Assembly (NCBI GenBank): GCA_016704435.1
Contig: JADJAB010000016.1
Span: 1-64,000 of the forward strand
From: Rhodobacter sp.
GTDB taxonomy: Bacteria; Pseudomonadota; Alphaproteobacteria; Rhodobacterales; Rhodobacteraceae
Direction: 5' to 3'
Length of the DNA stretch: 64,000 nt
Below are positions 53,675 to 62,839 of the stretch, piece by piece. Under the pieces are notes generated by a model. It was given only the letters and a program-made list of their open reading frames with translations. It did no database searches and was not told the DNA's origin. The number at the start of each line of letters is the position of its first letter. Within the stretch, counting starts at the first letter, position 1. The position numbers and the translations under genes are program-made.

Positions 53675-54661
53675 ATGAAAATCACGATAGACCGGACGTT
53701 GGCCATTTCGATCCACCAGCAACTGAAGGGCGCGATCGAACATGCGATGGCCTTCGGGGCGCTGGGGGCCGGAGAGCCGCTTCCCTCGGTCCGCGATCTT
53801 GCCGCAGAGGTGGGGGTAGCGCCGATGACCGTCAGCAAGGTTTACGGCGAGTTGAAGGCCGAAGGGCGGATCGAAGCGCGGTCCGGCTCGGGCACCTTCG
53901 TTGCGCAGGGCGCCCTTGGTCGCATCGCCCAACATGACGTGGCCCCGCGCCTGCGCAACTGCATCGATGCCGCGATCGACCTTGCCCTGAAGACCGGGCT
54001 GAAGCCGGCCGATATCCTGGCGATGATCAATGCCCGGGTCACCTACCGGCTGGGTGCGGGCCTGCGCCGCGACATCGTGATGGTCGGCCTGTTCCGTGAT
54101 GCGACGGCCAGCTATGCCCGCGCCGTGGAAAAACAGGTTGGCCACCTTGCCGCAATCGAGCCGGCGACGATGGATCGGCTGGCTGCGGATGACAACCTGC
54201 GCGCGCGCATCGCGGCGGCCGACCTTGTGCTGACCTTTGCCAATCTGGAAGACGACATCCGCCGCCTCTTGCCCGATGTGAACGTGCTGTCGCTGCGCTT
54301 CATCCCGTCCGAGGAAACCCGGCTGGCGCTGGCCTCGATCGACCCGATGGCCAGGGTTGGCGTGGTGTCGCGCTTTGCCGATTTCCTGCCCATCCTCAGC
54401 CTTGGCGTGCGCCGGTTCGCCGCCCATCTGCAAGGCGTCACGACGCTGGTGATGGATGATCCGGCCCTGCCCGCAAAGCTGGCCGATTGCGACGTCCTGA
54501 TCCTCTCGACCGGCGCCGAAGCCGCCGCCCGGCTGTGCCCCGACGCGCAGAAGATCGAATACCGCCACATCCCGGACCCCGGCGACGTCGACCGGCTGGT
54601 CATCCCCTTCATCACGAAGGCCGACGATTTCGCAGAGCGCGGCAGAAAGGAAGCGTCATGA
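53675..54661 (+). CDS. GntR-family regulator (YtrA-like N-terminus, unusual C-terminal domain)
   Basis: A 328-residue protein. Winged helix at residues ~10-75: 'ISIHQQLKGAIEHAMAFGAL', 'LPSVRDLAAEVGVAPMTVSK', 'AEGRIEARSGSGTFVA'. The C-terminal ~230 residues are not the FadR, HutC or MocR type; they have alternating alpha/beta stretches ('ADLVLTFANLEDDIRRLLPD', 'VGVVSRFADFLPIL') suggestive of a periplasmic-binding or receiver-like sensor fold. Its stop overlaps the creatininase-family start (ATGA), so it is the first gene of the operon it probably controls. Confidence 0.85.
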   Translation: MKITIDRTLAISIHQQLKGAIEHAMAFGALGAGEPLPSVRDLAAEVGVAPMTVSKVYGELKAEGRIEARSGSGTFVAQGALGRIAQHDVAPRLRNCIDAAIDLALKTGLKPADILAMINARVTYRLGAGLRRDIVMVGLFRDATASYARAVEKQVGHLAAIEPATMDRLAADDNLRARIAAADLVLTFANLEDDIRRLLPDVNVLSLRFIPSEETRLALASIDPMARVGVVSRFADFLPILSLGVRRFAAHLQGVTTLVMDDPALPAKLADCDVLILSTGAEAAARLCPDAQKIEYRHIPDPGDVDRLVIPFITKADDFAERGRKEAS

Positions 54662-55359
54662 AAGTATCCGGCATGAACTGGGGCCAGGTCGAAGACTGGC
54701 TCAAGCGCAGTGACCTGGCCATCTTGCCGCTGGGCAGCACCGAGCAACATGCGGGGCTGTCGCTGTCGGTCGACTCGATCCTGGCCGAGAAGATCGCCGT
54801 GGATGCTGCCGAACCCCTGGGCGTGCCGGTGTTTCCCGTGGTGGCCTATGGCCTGACGCCCTATTTCCTGGGCTATCCCGGCACCGTCAGCCTGCGGCTG
54901 GAAACCTATGTCCGGCTGGTCCGCGACATCCTTGACAGCCTGCGCGGACAGGGCTTTCGCCGTATCCTGATCGTCAACGGCCATGGCGGCAATTCGCCCG
55001 CCGGCGCGCTGGCCATCGAATGGATGGCCGACAACCCCGATACCCAGGTCAAGTTCCACAACTGGTGGAACGCGCCCGCCACCTTCGCCAAGGTGCAGCA
55101 GATCGACACCGTCGCCTCGCACGCCTCCTGGATGGAGAACTTCCCCTGGACCCGGCTGCCGGGGGTCGACATGCCCGCACAGCGCAAGCCGATGATCGAC
55201 TTCGACCGCATGCGCCTGATGAACCCCAAGGCGGTGCGCGACCATCTGGGCGACGGCAACTTCGGCGGCTACTACCAGCGCGACGATGCCGAGATGCAGG
55301 CGATCTGGGACATTGCCGTGGCCGAGACCCGCAAGCTGCTGGACGAGGGCTGGAATTGA
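54658..55359 (+). CDS. Creatininase-family amidohydrolase
   Basis: A 233-residue metal hydrolase of the creatininase/ArfB/MftE family. Metal ligands are visible: Glu29 and His31 in 'GSTEQHA', Asp39 in 'VDSILAEKI', and His109 in 'VNGHGGNSPAG'. Members open cyclic amides (creatinine) or remove formyl groups, or cleave peptide ends in mycofactocin maturation. The ATG overlaps the GntR stop and the TGA overlaps the next TTG. Operon company (amidase, M20 peptidase) suggests hydrolysis of a cyclic or blocked amide. Substrate unknown. Confidence 0.87.
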   Translation: MKVSGMNWGQVEDWLKRSDLAILPLGSTEQHAGLSLSVDSILAEKIAVDAAEPLGVPVFPVVAYGLTPYFLGYPGTVSLRLETYVRLVRDILDSLRGQGFRRILIVNGHGGNSPAGALAIEWMADNPDTQVKFHNWWNAPATFAKVQQIDTVASHASWMENFPWTRLPGVDMPAQRKPMIDFDRMRLMNPKAVRDHLGDGNFGGYYQRDDAEMQAIWDIAVAETRKLLDEGWN

Positions 55360-56375
55360 CCGCCCCGATCCTGATCTGGGGTGCGGGCGCCATCGGCGGC
55401 AGCCTGGGCGCCGCCTTCCTGCGGGCCGGGCACCGGGTGGTCTTCGTCGACAACGTCGCGGCGCATGTGCAGGCGATCAACGCGACCGGGCTGCAGATCG
55501 TCGGACCGATCCGGGAAGACACCGTCCACGCCCCGGCCTTCCTGCCTGAAGAGCTGACCGGCGAATTCTCCCGCAGCTTCCTTTGCGTCAAGGCGCTGCA
55601 CACGGTCGAGGCCATTCGCGCCATGGCGCCGCATGTCGCGGCTGACGGCTATGTCGTCTCGGCCCAGAACGGCTTGAACGAGGTCGAAATTGCGAAAGTG
55701 GTGGGCGAAAAGCGCACCATCGGCTGCTTTGTCAACTTCGGCGCCGACTACCTTGACCCCGGCATCGTCACCTATTCCGGTCGCGGCGCCGTGGTCGTCG
55801 GCGAACTTGACGGCGCCATGACAGACCGCATCACCGCCCTGCTCCGGCTGATGCAGGACTTCGACGAAGCCGCCGTGCTGACGACGAACATCTGGGGCTA
55901 TCTCTGGGGCAAGCTGATCTATGGCGCGCTGCTGTTCGCCACCGCGCTGACCAATGACAGCATCGCCGATGTGCTGGACAACAGATCCGCCCGCCCGCTG
56001 CTGACCCGGCTTGGGCAAGAGGTGGGCCGCGTGGCCGATGCGCAAGGCGTGCAGACCGAGGCGTTCAACGGCTTTGCCCCCGCCGCCTTCATGCCCGGCG
56101 CCTCCCCGGCGACCATCGACAAATCCTTTGCCGACATGGTCGCGCACAACCGCCGCTCGGCCAAATCGCATTCCGGGATCTGGCGCGATCTGGCCATCCG
56201 CAAGCGCAAGACCGAGGCCGAGGCGCAGCTTGGCCCCATCGTCGCGGCTGGGCAAAGGGCCGGTCTGGCAACGCCCCTTGTCGAGCGGCTGATCGGCATG
56301 ATCGCCGAGATCGAATCCGGCCAGCGGATGCTGGCGATGGACAACCTGACCGAACTGGCAAGGGGAACAGCATGA
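55356..56375 (+). CDS. Ketopantoate reductase-like (2-dehydropantoate 2-reductase family) oxidoreductase
   Basis: A 339-residue ApbA/PanE-like protein. Rossmann motif 'LIWGAGAIGGSLGAAFLRAG' (residues ~6-25), 'SRSFLCVKALHTVEAI', 'VSAQNGLNEVEIAKVVG' with the conserved Asn, and the C-terminal helical domain ('IWGYLWGKLIYGALLFAT'). The TTG at 55356 overlaps the preceding stop (TTGA). In catabolic operons such proteins reduce or oxidise 2-oxo/2-hydroxy acids other than ketopantoate. Role here inferred only. Confidence 0.83.
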   Translation: MTAPILIWGAGAIGGSLGAAFLRAGHRVVFVDNVAAHVQAINATGLQIVGPIREDTVHAPAFLPEELTGEFSRSFLCVKALHTVEAIRAMAPHVAADGYVVSAQNGLNEVEIAKVVGEKRTIGCFVNFGADYLDPGIVTYSGRGAVVVGELDGAMTDRITALLRLMQDFDEAAVLTTNIWGYLWGKLIYGALLFATALTNDSIADVLDNRSARPLLTRLGQEVGRVADAQGVQTEAFNGFAPAAFMPGASPATIDKSFADMVAHNRRSAKSHSGIWRDLAIRKRKTEAEAQLGPIVAAGQRAGLATPLVERLIGMIAEIESGQRMLAMDNLTELARGTA

Positions 56376-57118
56376 AGATCGGCTTTGAAGGCCGCCGGGT
56401 GATCGTGACCGGTGCAGCGCATGGCTTTGGCCGCGCCATCGCGCTGGCCTTCGGCGCCCTTGGCGCAAAGGTGCATGCCTTTGACGTGCTCGCCGACGGT
56501 CTGGCCGAAACCGTCGCCCAATCCGGCGGCACCTGCACCAGCGCCGTGGTCGATGTCGGCAACCGCGACGCCGTGCAGGCTGCCGTCGCACCACTCGGCC
56601 CGGTCGATATCCTGGTGAACAATGCCGGCGGCGTCTGCGGCCAGACCGGCCGCCCGATCGAAGAGATCAGCGCCGCCGACTGGCAGACCATCTTCGACGT
56701 CAACCTGTCGGGCGCCTTCTTCATGACCCAGGCCGTCGCCCCCGGCATGAAGGCCCGCAAGCAGGGCCGCGTCATCAACATCTCTTCCGGCGCGGGCAAG
56801 ACCATCAGCCTGACCGGCATTCAGGCCTATGCCGCCGCCAAGGCCGGCCAGATCAGCCTGACCCGCCAGCTGGCGCATGAGCTGGGCCCCTGGGGCATCA
56901 CCGTCAACTGCATCGCGCCGGGCTTCGTTTTGTCGAACCCCACCACCGAGCGGCAATATGCGGCCATGGGCAAGGACGGCCAGGACCGGCTGTTGCAGAA
57001 CATCGCCCTGCGCCGTCTCGGCACACCCGCCGACATCGCCAATGCGGTGCTGTTCTTCGCCTCCGACTACGCCGCCTGGATCACCGGCGAGGCGCTGAGC
57101 GTCGATGGCGGCAAATGA
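56372..57118 (+). CDS. SDR-family oxidoreductase (classical)
   Basis: A 248-residue short-chain dehydrogenase. 'VTGAAHGFGRAIALAFGALG' holds the TGxxxGxG motif, then 'DILVNNAGGVCGQTGRPIEE', catalytic Ser in 'NISSGAGKT', 'YAAAKAGQISLTRQLAHELG' (YxxxK) and 'ITVNCIAPGFV'. Acts as an NAD(P) dehydrogenase for a hydroxyl group of the pathway substrate. Coupled at both ends by ATGA overlaps. Confidence 0.88.
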   Translation: MKIGFEGRRVIVTGAAHGFGRAIALAFGALGAKVHAFDVLADGLAETVAQSGGTCTSAVVDVGNRDAVQAAVAPLGPVDILVNNAGGVCGQTGRPIEEISAADWQTIFDVNLSGAFFMTQAVAPGMKARKQGRVINISSGAGKTISLTGIQAYAAAKAGQISLTRQLAHELGPWGITVNCIAPGFVLSNPTTERQYAAMGKDGQDRLLQNIALRRLGTPADIANAVLFFASDYAAWITGEALSVDGGK

Positions 57119-58488
57119 GCAGGGTCGAGGACTGGCTGGCCGCGCATCAGGCGCAGGCGGTCGAGATGCTGAAGGCCTTTTGCCGCATCCCCAGCGTCAG
57201 CACCGACCCCGCCTTTGCCGGGCATATCGCCGAGGCCGCCAGCTTTGCCGCCGATCAGCTGACCCAGGCCGGTTTCCCGAAAGTCGAGATCATCCCGACC
57301 GGCGGCCATCCGGTCGTGCTGGCCGAATGGTGCGCCACCCCCGGCGCGCCCACCGTGCTGGTCTATGGCCACTACGACGTGCAACCGCCCGATCCGCTGG
57401 AAAAATGGCTCTCCCCCCCGTTCCAGCCGGAAATCCGCGACGACCGGCTTTATGCGCGCGGTGTCTCGGACGACAAGGGGCCGCTGCTGATTCCGATTCT
57501 GGTCGCACGGGCCTATCACCAGACCGCCGGGCGCTTGCCGGTGAACCTCAAGATCATCATCGAGGGCGAAGAGGAATCCGGCAGCCCGCATCTCGATGCC
57601 ACCGTGGCCCGGCTGAAAGACCGGCTGGCCTGCGATGTGGTGATCTCGGCCGATGGCGCCATGTGGCGGGCCGACCTGCCGTCGATGACCGTTGCCAGCC
57701 GCGGCATGACCGCGCTGGAGGTGACGGTGGAAGGGGCCGCCAAGGATCTGCACTCGGGCCGTCACGGCGGCAGCGGGCCGAACCCGATCCGCGCGCTGGT
57801 GGCGATGCTGGCCTCGCTGCACGACGACGCGGGCAATGTCACGGTCAAGGGCTTTGCCGATGCCGCCACCCCCGCCGACCCGGCCATCGCCGCCGCCATC
57901 CGCAGCGTCGGCTTTGACGCGGGGGCGTATTTCGACAGTATCGGGGCCGCCCGCCCCGATCCCCTGCCCGGCGGAGAAGACCTGCTGACCCGGCAATGGC
58001 TGGTCCCGACGCTGGAGTTCAACGGCATCTCCGGCGGCTATCAGGGCGCGGGCACCAAGACGGTGATCCCCGCAACCGCCTCGGCCAAGATCACCTGCCG
58101 GCTTGTGGCCGGCCAGCAGCCCGCAGCGGTGGCCGAAGCCATCACCCGCCACCTGGAAGGCGCGCTGCCCGGCGGCTACCGGCTGTCGGTCCGCCGCCAC
58201 GGCCCCGGCAGCACCGCCTTTGCGCTGAACCCCGACCTGCCCGCGCTGAAGATCGCCGAGGACATCCTTGGCGACCTCCTCGGCGCCAAACCCCTGCGCG
58301 TCGCCATGGGCGCCACCATCCCGATCGGCGATGTATTCTCACGCCATCTGGGAGTGAACATCGTGTTCTTTTCCTTCTCCACCTCGGACGAGGATTACCA
58401 CGCCCCCAACGAGTTCTTCCGCCTGTCCAGTTTCCGCACCGGCCTTGTCGCCTGGGCGCGGCTGCTGGACCGGCTCGGGCGTGGCTGA
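57115..58488 (+). CDS. M20-family peptidase/dipeptidase
   Basis: A 457-residue metallopeptidase. 'VLVYGHYDVQPPDPLEKW' has the His and Asp zinc ligands, 'ARGVSDDKGPLLIP' the shared Asp, 'IIEGEEESGSPHLD' the catalytic and metal Glu pair, and 'SRGMTALEVTVEGAAKDLHS' begins the lid domain. Hydrolyses dipeptides or N-acyl amino acids in the cytoplasm. The start overlaps the SDR stop. It fits a pathway that releases an amino acid from an amide. Confidence 0.9.
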   Translation: MSRVEDWLAAHQAQAVEMLKAFCRIPSVSTDPAFAGHIAEAASFAADQLTQAGFPKVEIIPTGGHPVVLAEWCATPGAPTVLVYGHYDVQPPDPLEKWLSPPFQPEIRDDRLYARGVSDDKGPLLIPILVARAYHQTAGRLPVNLKIIIEGEEESGSPHLDATVARLKDRLACDVVISADGAMWRADLPSMTVASRGMTALEVTVEGAAKDLHSGRHGGSGPNPIRALVAMLASLHDDAGNVTVKGFADAATPADPAIAAAIRSVGFDAGAYFDSIGAARPDPLPGGEDLLTRQWLVPTLEFNGISGGYQGAGTKTVIPATASAKITCRLVAGQQPAAVAEAITRHLEGALPGGYRLSVRRHGPGSTAFALNPDLPALKIAEDILGDLLGAKPLRVAMGATIPIGDVFSRHLGVNIVFFSFSTSDEDYHAPNEFFRLSSFRTGLVAWARLLDRLGRG

Positions 58489-58489
58489 C

Positions 58490-59823
58490 ATGGCCGCCTT
58501 CCCCACCGTCACGGACCTTGCCACAGCCTACCGCAACGGCACACGCACGCCGTCGGACGTGGTCGACGAGGCCTTCGCCCGGATCGCGGCAACCGAACCA
58601 TCGCTGAACGCCTTTGCCTGCCGGATGGAGGAAGCGGCCCGCGCCGAGGCCCGCCGCCGGACGGCAGAGCTGAAGGCCGGAACCGACCTTGGCCCGCTGC
58701 ACGGCATTCCCGTCGCGATCAAGGATCTGATCGAGGTCGAAGGTGCGCCCACCGGCTACGGCTCCAAGGTGCAGGCGCCGCAGGTTGCCGCGCGCGATGC
58801 CGCGCTTGTCGCCCGGCTGCGGGCGGCGGGGGCGGTGATCCTGGGCAAGACCAACCTGCTGGAATATGCCTATGGCGTTGCCCATCCCGCCATCGGCCAG
58901 ACCAACAACCCGCATGACCCAAGCCGCACCGCAGGCGGCTCCAGCGGCGGCTCGGCGGCGGCGGTGGCGGCGGGGATCGTGCCCTTGGCGATCGGGACGG
59001 ATACCGGCGGCTCCATCCGCATCCCGGCGGCCTATTGCGGCATCGTCGGGCTGAAACCCGGCTTTGGCCTGGTGCCTCTGGACGGCGTCTTCCCGCTGTC
59101 CCAATCGCTGGATCACGCCGGCCCGCTGGCCCGAACCGTCACCGATACCGCGCTGGCGCTGGCCTGTCTTGCCGCCCGGCCGATGCCGCTGGCCCCCCCT
59201 GCCCTGCGCGGACTGCGCATCGGCATCCTTTCCCGCCATGTCTCGGGCACCGACCTGGGCCGCGCCGTTTCCGACCGGTTTCGCCAGCTGGTCGAAACCC
59301 TGCGCGTTGCCGGGGCGCGGATCGTGCCCATCGACATTCCGGGGCTCGACCACGCCAACCGGACCCTGGTCGCGATCCTGCGCCCGGAGGCCAGCGTGAT
59401 CCACGAACGCCTGATCGCCAGCAACCCCGGCGGCTATGCCCCCGGCACAAGGTCCCAGATCGAAACCGGCTTCACCCTGCCCGCCACCGATTACATCAAG
59501 GCCCGTCAGGCCCAGGACGCCTTGCGCGCCGCGGTGGAAACGGCCTTTTCGGGGGTCGATGTCCTGATCTCGCCCAGCGTTCCCTTCGTGGCGCCGCATG
59601 AAGACCCCGAAATCGCCGATGGCCAGGACAGCGAGATGCTGGCCAGCGGCTTTGCCAACGTGACCGGCCACCCCCCCCCTCTCTCAGCCTGCCGTTCGGG
59701 CAAAGCCAGGGCCTTCCGGTCGGGCTGCAACTGACCGGTCCGCAGGGCGCCGACGCGCGGCTCCTGTCGGTCGCCTTGCGGATCGAAACCGCCGTGCCGC
59801 CGATCGCCGCCGCTTCGGCCTGA
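58490..59823 (+). CDS. Amidase signature family enzyme (frameshift in poly-C near 3' end)
   Basis: About 444 residues if the frame is repaired. Catalytic triad of the amidase signature family: Lys in 'PVAIKDLIEVEGAPTGYGSK', the glycine/serine-rich 'GGSSGGSAAAVAAGIVPLAI', cis-Ser and nucleophile Ser in 'GTDTGGSIRIPAAYCGIVGLKP'. As written the frame breaks in nine Cs at 59671-59679, where one more C restores 'SLPFGQSQGLPVGLQLTGPQ', the family's C-terminal signature, and the stop at 59821-59823. Start ATG 58490, or GTG 58481 overlapping the M20 stop. Cleaves an amide to acid and ammonia or amine. Confidence 0.85.
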
Positions 59824-59978
59824 TCGCCGGGCGGCAGGCCCGCGATTTCAACGCCATCGCGCCCGGCTTTCCCGCGTCGGTCCCTGGCTGCCTCTGGACA
59901 TCCCGGCCCCGATTGCCCAATCTGCGGTCGAGAACTGTCGGCAAGTGCTGCGCCAGCATCGCAAGCAATCGGGCTCGA

Positions 59979-60857
59979 ATGACCAAGGGATGGACATTGT
60001 ACAACCCGCGCCTGGCGTGGATGTTGGTCGCGCCGGCCCTGCTGCTGCTGGTCTTCTTCCTGCTGCTGCCGATTGCCGTGATGGCGGTCTATACCTTCTT
60101 CACCTTCATCACCGCCGGGGTCGAAGCAAGCACGCTGACTCTGGCGAACTGGCATGAATTCCTGACCGACGGCTACTATCACGGCTTCCTGCTCAAGACG
60201 ATCAGGGTGGGCGCGCTGACGGCGGCCATCTGCGGCGTCCTGGGCTATTTCCCGGCCTATTTCATCTGGGCGACGACGTTCAAGCACAAGTGGCTGCTTC
60301 TGCTGCTGCTGATCGTGCCGTTCTGGATCAGCTTCACCATCCGCACCTTTTCCTGGATCCACATCCTGGGCGAACAGGGCGTGATCAACGTCACGCTGCT
60401 GAAACTGGGGCTGATCAACGCGCCGTTGCAGATGCTGTATACCGAGGGCGCCGTCATCATGGGGCTGTTGCACTTTCTGCTGCCCTACATGATCCTGAAT
60501 GTCTATGTCAGCCTGGAAAGCATCGACCGCACGCTGATTTCCGCCGCCCGGTCAATGGGTTGCACCAGCGCGCAGGCGTTCCGCGAGGTGACTTTGCCGC
60601 TGTCCCTGCCGGGCCTCGCCGCCGGGCTGCTGTTGTGCTTCGTGCTGGCGGCGGGCAGCTATGTCACGCCGCAACTCCTCGGCTCGGGCCGCGACGCGCT
60701 GTTCGGCAACCTGATCTATGACACCATCATGGGGCAACTGAACTGGCCGATGGGGGCGACGCTGTCGATCGTCCTCTTCGTCATCCTCGGCTTCTTCGCT
60801 GCCATCTACACCCGCTACATGGGCATGTCGCAGATCGTCAAGGGATTGGGCGGATGA
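59979..60857 (+). CDS. Spermidine/putrescine-type ABC transporter permease, PotB type
   Basis: About 292 residues from ATG 59979 (upstream in-frame ATG 59913 is unlikely because those residues are not membrane-like or conserved). 'LAWMLVAPALLLLVFFLLLP' first helix, 'IVPFWISFTIRTFSWIHILG' which is a PotB signature, EAA-type loop 'AARSMGCTSAQAFREVTLPL'. Forms the channel with the PotC-type partner. Follows the amidase by 155 bases, same strand, so probably the same regulon. Confidence 0.88.
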   Translation: MTKGWTLYNPRLAWMLVAPALLLLVFFLLLPIAVMAVYTFFTFITAGVEASTLTLANWHEFLTDGYYHGFLLKTIRVGALTAAICGVLGYFPAYFIWATTFKHKWLLLLLLIVPFWISFTIRTFSWIHILGEQGVINVTLLKLGLINAPLQMLYTEGAVIMGLLHFLLPYMILNVYVSLESIDRTLISAARSMGCTSAQAFREVTLPLSLPGLAAGLLLCFVLAAGSYVTPQLLGSGRDALFGNLIYDTIMGQLNWPMGATLSIVLFVILGFFAAIYTRYMGMSQIVKGLGG

Positions 60858-61690
60858 CGGCGCGGCGCGGCAACACCGAGGGCAGGCTGGCCTGGCGGAT
60901 GACCGGCATCATCACGCTTTGCGTCTACATCTTCCTTTTCGCCCCCATCGTCGCCACCGTCGTGCTGTCGTTCAACGACTCGATGTTCGGCGGCTTTCCG
61001 ATGACCGGCTTCAGCTTCAGATGGTATGCCAAGCTGTGGGAAAACGAACAGGTTCTGGCGGCCTTCCAGACATCGCTGTGGATCGCCCTTGTCACCGCAA
61101 CCGTTACCACAGCGATCGGTCTGGTCACCGCCTTTGCCCTTGTCCGGTTTGAATTCGCCGGCAAAGAGCTCCTCAGCACCCTGGTGATCCTGCCCGCCCT
61201 GGTGCCCGAGACCATCCTTGGCGTCGGCCTTCTGGTGGCGATCAAGGCGGTCGACCAGCCCCGCACCCTTCCGCTGCTGGTGCTTGGCCATATCCTGCTG
61301 GCCCTGCCCTATGTCGTGCTGATCGTGCAGGCGCGGATGGTCGGGATTCGCCGCATCTATGACGAGGCCGCCCTGTCGCTGGGGGCGACCCGCCTGCAAT
61401 CCTTTCGTGAGATCACCTTGCCGCTGTTGATACCGGCCGTCGTCGCGGGCGCGCTTCTGGCCTTTACGATTTCCTTCGACAACACCTCGGCCAGCCTGTT
61501 CTGGCGACCGGCCGGGGTCGAGACGATGCCGACCCAGATCCTGTCGATGCTCAAGATCTCGATCAGTCCCGAGATCAACGCGCTTGGCACCGTCATGATT
61601 CTGGTGACGGTGGGCATTCCGCTGGTCGGCGGGATTGTCCTGCAAAGCCTCAGCCGAATGAAGAGGCGCGACCAACAAAGGGAGACCTGA
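60854..61690 (+). CDS. Spermidine/putrescine-type ABC transporter permease, PotC type
   Basis: A 278-residue permease. 'IFLFAPIVATVVLSFNDSMF' helix 1, 'SFRWYAKLWENEQVLAAFQT' linker typical of PotC, EAA loop 'EAALSLGATRLQSFREITLP', and 'TISFDNTSASLFWRP' in place of the usual 'SLDDFVIT' stretch. Start overlaps the PotB-type stop by 4 bases. Confidence 0.9.
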   Translation: MTARRGNTEGRLAWRMTGIITLCVYIFLFAPIVATVVLSFNDSMFGGFPMTGFSFRWYAKLWENEQVLAAFQTSLWIALVTATVTTAIGLVTAFALVRFEFAGKELLSTLVILPALVPETILGVGLLVAIKAVDQPRTLPLLVLGHILLALPYVVLIVQARMVGIRRIYDEAALSLGATRLQSFREITLPLLIPAVVAGALLAFTISFDNTSASLFWRPAGVETMPTQILSMLKISISPEINALGTVMILVTVGIPLVGGIVLQSLSRMKRRDQQRET

Positions 61691-61692
61691 AG

Positions 61693-62835
61693 ATGAAACT
61701 ATCCACCACAAAGCGGCTGGAACGGCTGCACGACCGCTATGCCAACGGCGATCTGAACCGCCGCAGCTTCCTGACCCTGACCGCCGCTGCCGCAACCACC
61801 GCCGGCCTGTCGCTGCCCTGGGCGGGCCGCGCGCTGGCCGCAGGCACAGAGGTGCGCTTTGATGGCTGGGGTGGGGTGGTCCAGGAGGCGATCGACAAAT
61901 ACGCCTTCCAGCCCTACACCGCCAAGACCGGCCTCAAGGTGGTGCAAGGCACCTTCGGCGACGAGAACGAGATCATCACCAAGATCAAGACCTCCAAGCC
62001 CGGCGACTTTCAGGTCATCCACTCCTCCGGCGTCAACTACTACATCAAATACGTCAACGCCGGTGTGACCTCGGAACTCAACGAGGCCAATATTCCCAAC
62101 CTGGCCAATGTGTTGCAGCCGATGATCGAGCCGTTCCGCAAGCTGACGCCCAAGCTGTCGGCGGTTCCCTACGACTACGGAACCACCGGCCTCGCCTATA
62201 ACACCACGGTGATTTCGCCCGAGGAAGCCAAGGAAAAGGGTGCGGGCCTGTTGGCCGATCCGAAATACGCCGGCAAGATCGGCGGCTATGCCGACATGAC
62301 CACGCGGGTCTGGTATGCGGCCCTTGCCATCGGCCAGGATCCCAACGCCATCTCGGATATCGAGGCGGTCTGGGCCAAGGTGCGCGAGACCCGCGATCTG
62401 GCGAAGAAGTTCTGGAGCTCGGGCGCGGAACTGATGGACCTGCTCTCCAAGGGCGAGATCGTGGTGACCGACGCCTGGTCGGGCCGCGTTGCCGCCTTGC
62501 AGGATCAGGGCCATCCGATCGGCTATCTCGACCCCGCCGGTTCCTATGCCTGGATGGAGGACATGCTGGTCCTGAAGGGCTCGCCCATGGCGGAATGCGA
62601 GGAACTGCTGAACTTCATGCTGGATCCCGCAACGGCCATCGCCGTGGCCGAAGGCCAGAGCTATCCGCCGTCGCTCGATCCCACCAAGGTCAAGCTGACC
62701 GAGAAGATCGAAAAGCTGCCTGCTTTCGATCCGACCGGCACGATGTCTTCGCTGACCTTTGCCGACCCGATCTATTGGGCCGACAACGAGGACGCCTGGA
62801 CCAAGCAGTGGGACCGCATCTCGAAAGGCGCCTGA
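61693..62835 (+). CDS. Polyamine/amino-compound binding protein (PotD type), Tat-exported
   Basis: A 380-residue SBP family 8-like protein. The leader 'LNRRSFLTLTAAAATTAGL' has the twin-arginine motif, and 'GRALAA' gives the cleavage site near residue 50. The mature domain begins 'VRFDGWGGVVQEAIDKYAFQ' and has 'VIHSSGVNYYIKYVNAGVTS', 'VPYDYGTTGLAYNTTVI' and 'LLSKGEIVVTDAWSGRVAAL'. Binds the compound for the PotB/PotC channel. The nearby amidases suggest an amide or polyamine derivative. Confidence 0.9.
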   Translation: MKLSTTKRLERLHDRYANGDLNRRSFLTLTAAAATTAGLSLPWAGRALAAGTEVRFDGWGGVVQEAIDKYAFQPYTAKTGLKVVQGTFGDENEIITKIKTSKPGDFQVIHSSGVNYYIKYVNAGVTSELNEANIPNLANVLQPMIEPFRKLTPKLSAVPYDYGTTGLAYNTTVISPEEAKEKGAGLLADPKYAGKIGGYADMTTRVWYAALAIGQDPNAISDIEAVWAKVRETRDLAKKFWSSGAELMDLLSKGEIVVTDAWSGRVAALQDQGHPIGYLDPAGSYAWMEDMLVLKGSPMAECEELLNFMLDPATAIAVAEGQSYPPSLDPTKVKLTEKIEKLPAFDPTGTMSSLTFADPIYWADNEDAWTKQWDRISKGA

Positions 62836-62839
62836 CAGC

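Noticed and set aside
55020..55356. An N-terminal extension of the ketopantoate-reductase-like gene
   Set aside because: It overlaps the creatininase gene in another frame and has no homology; the TTG at 55356 gives a normal N-terminus.
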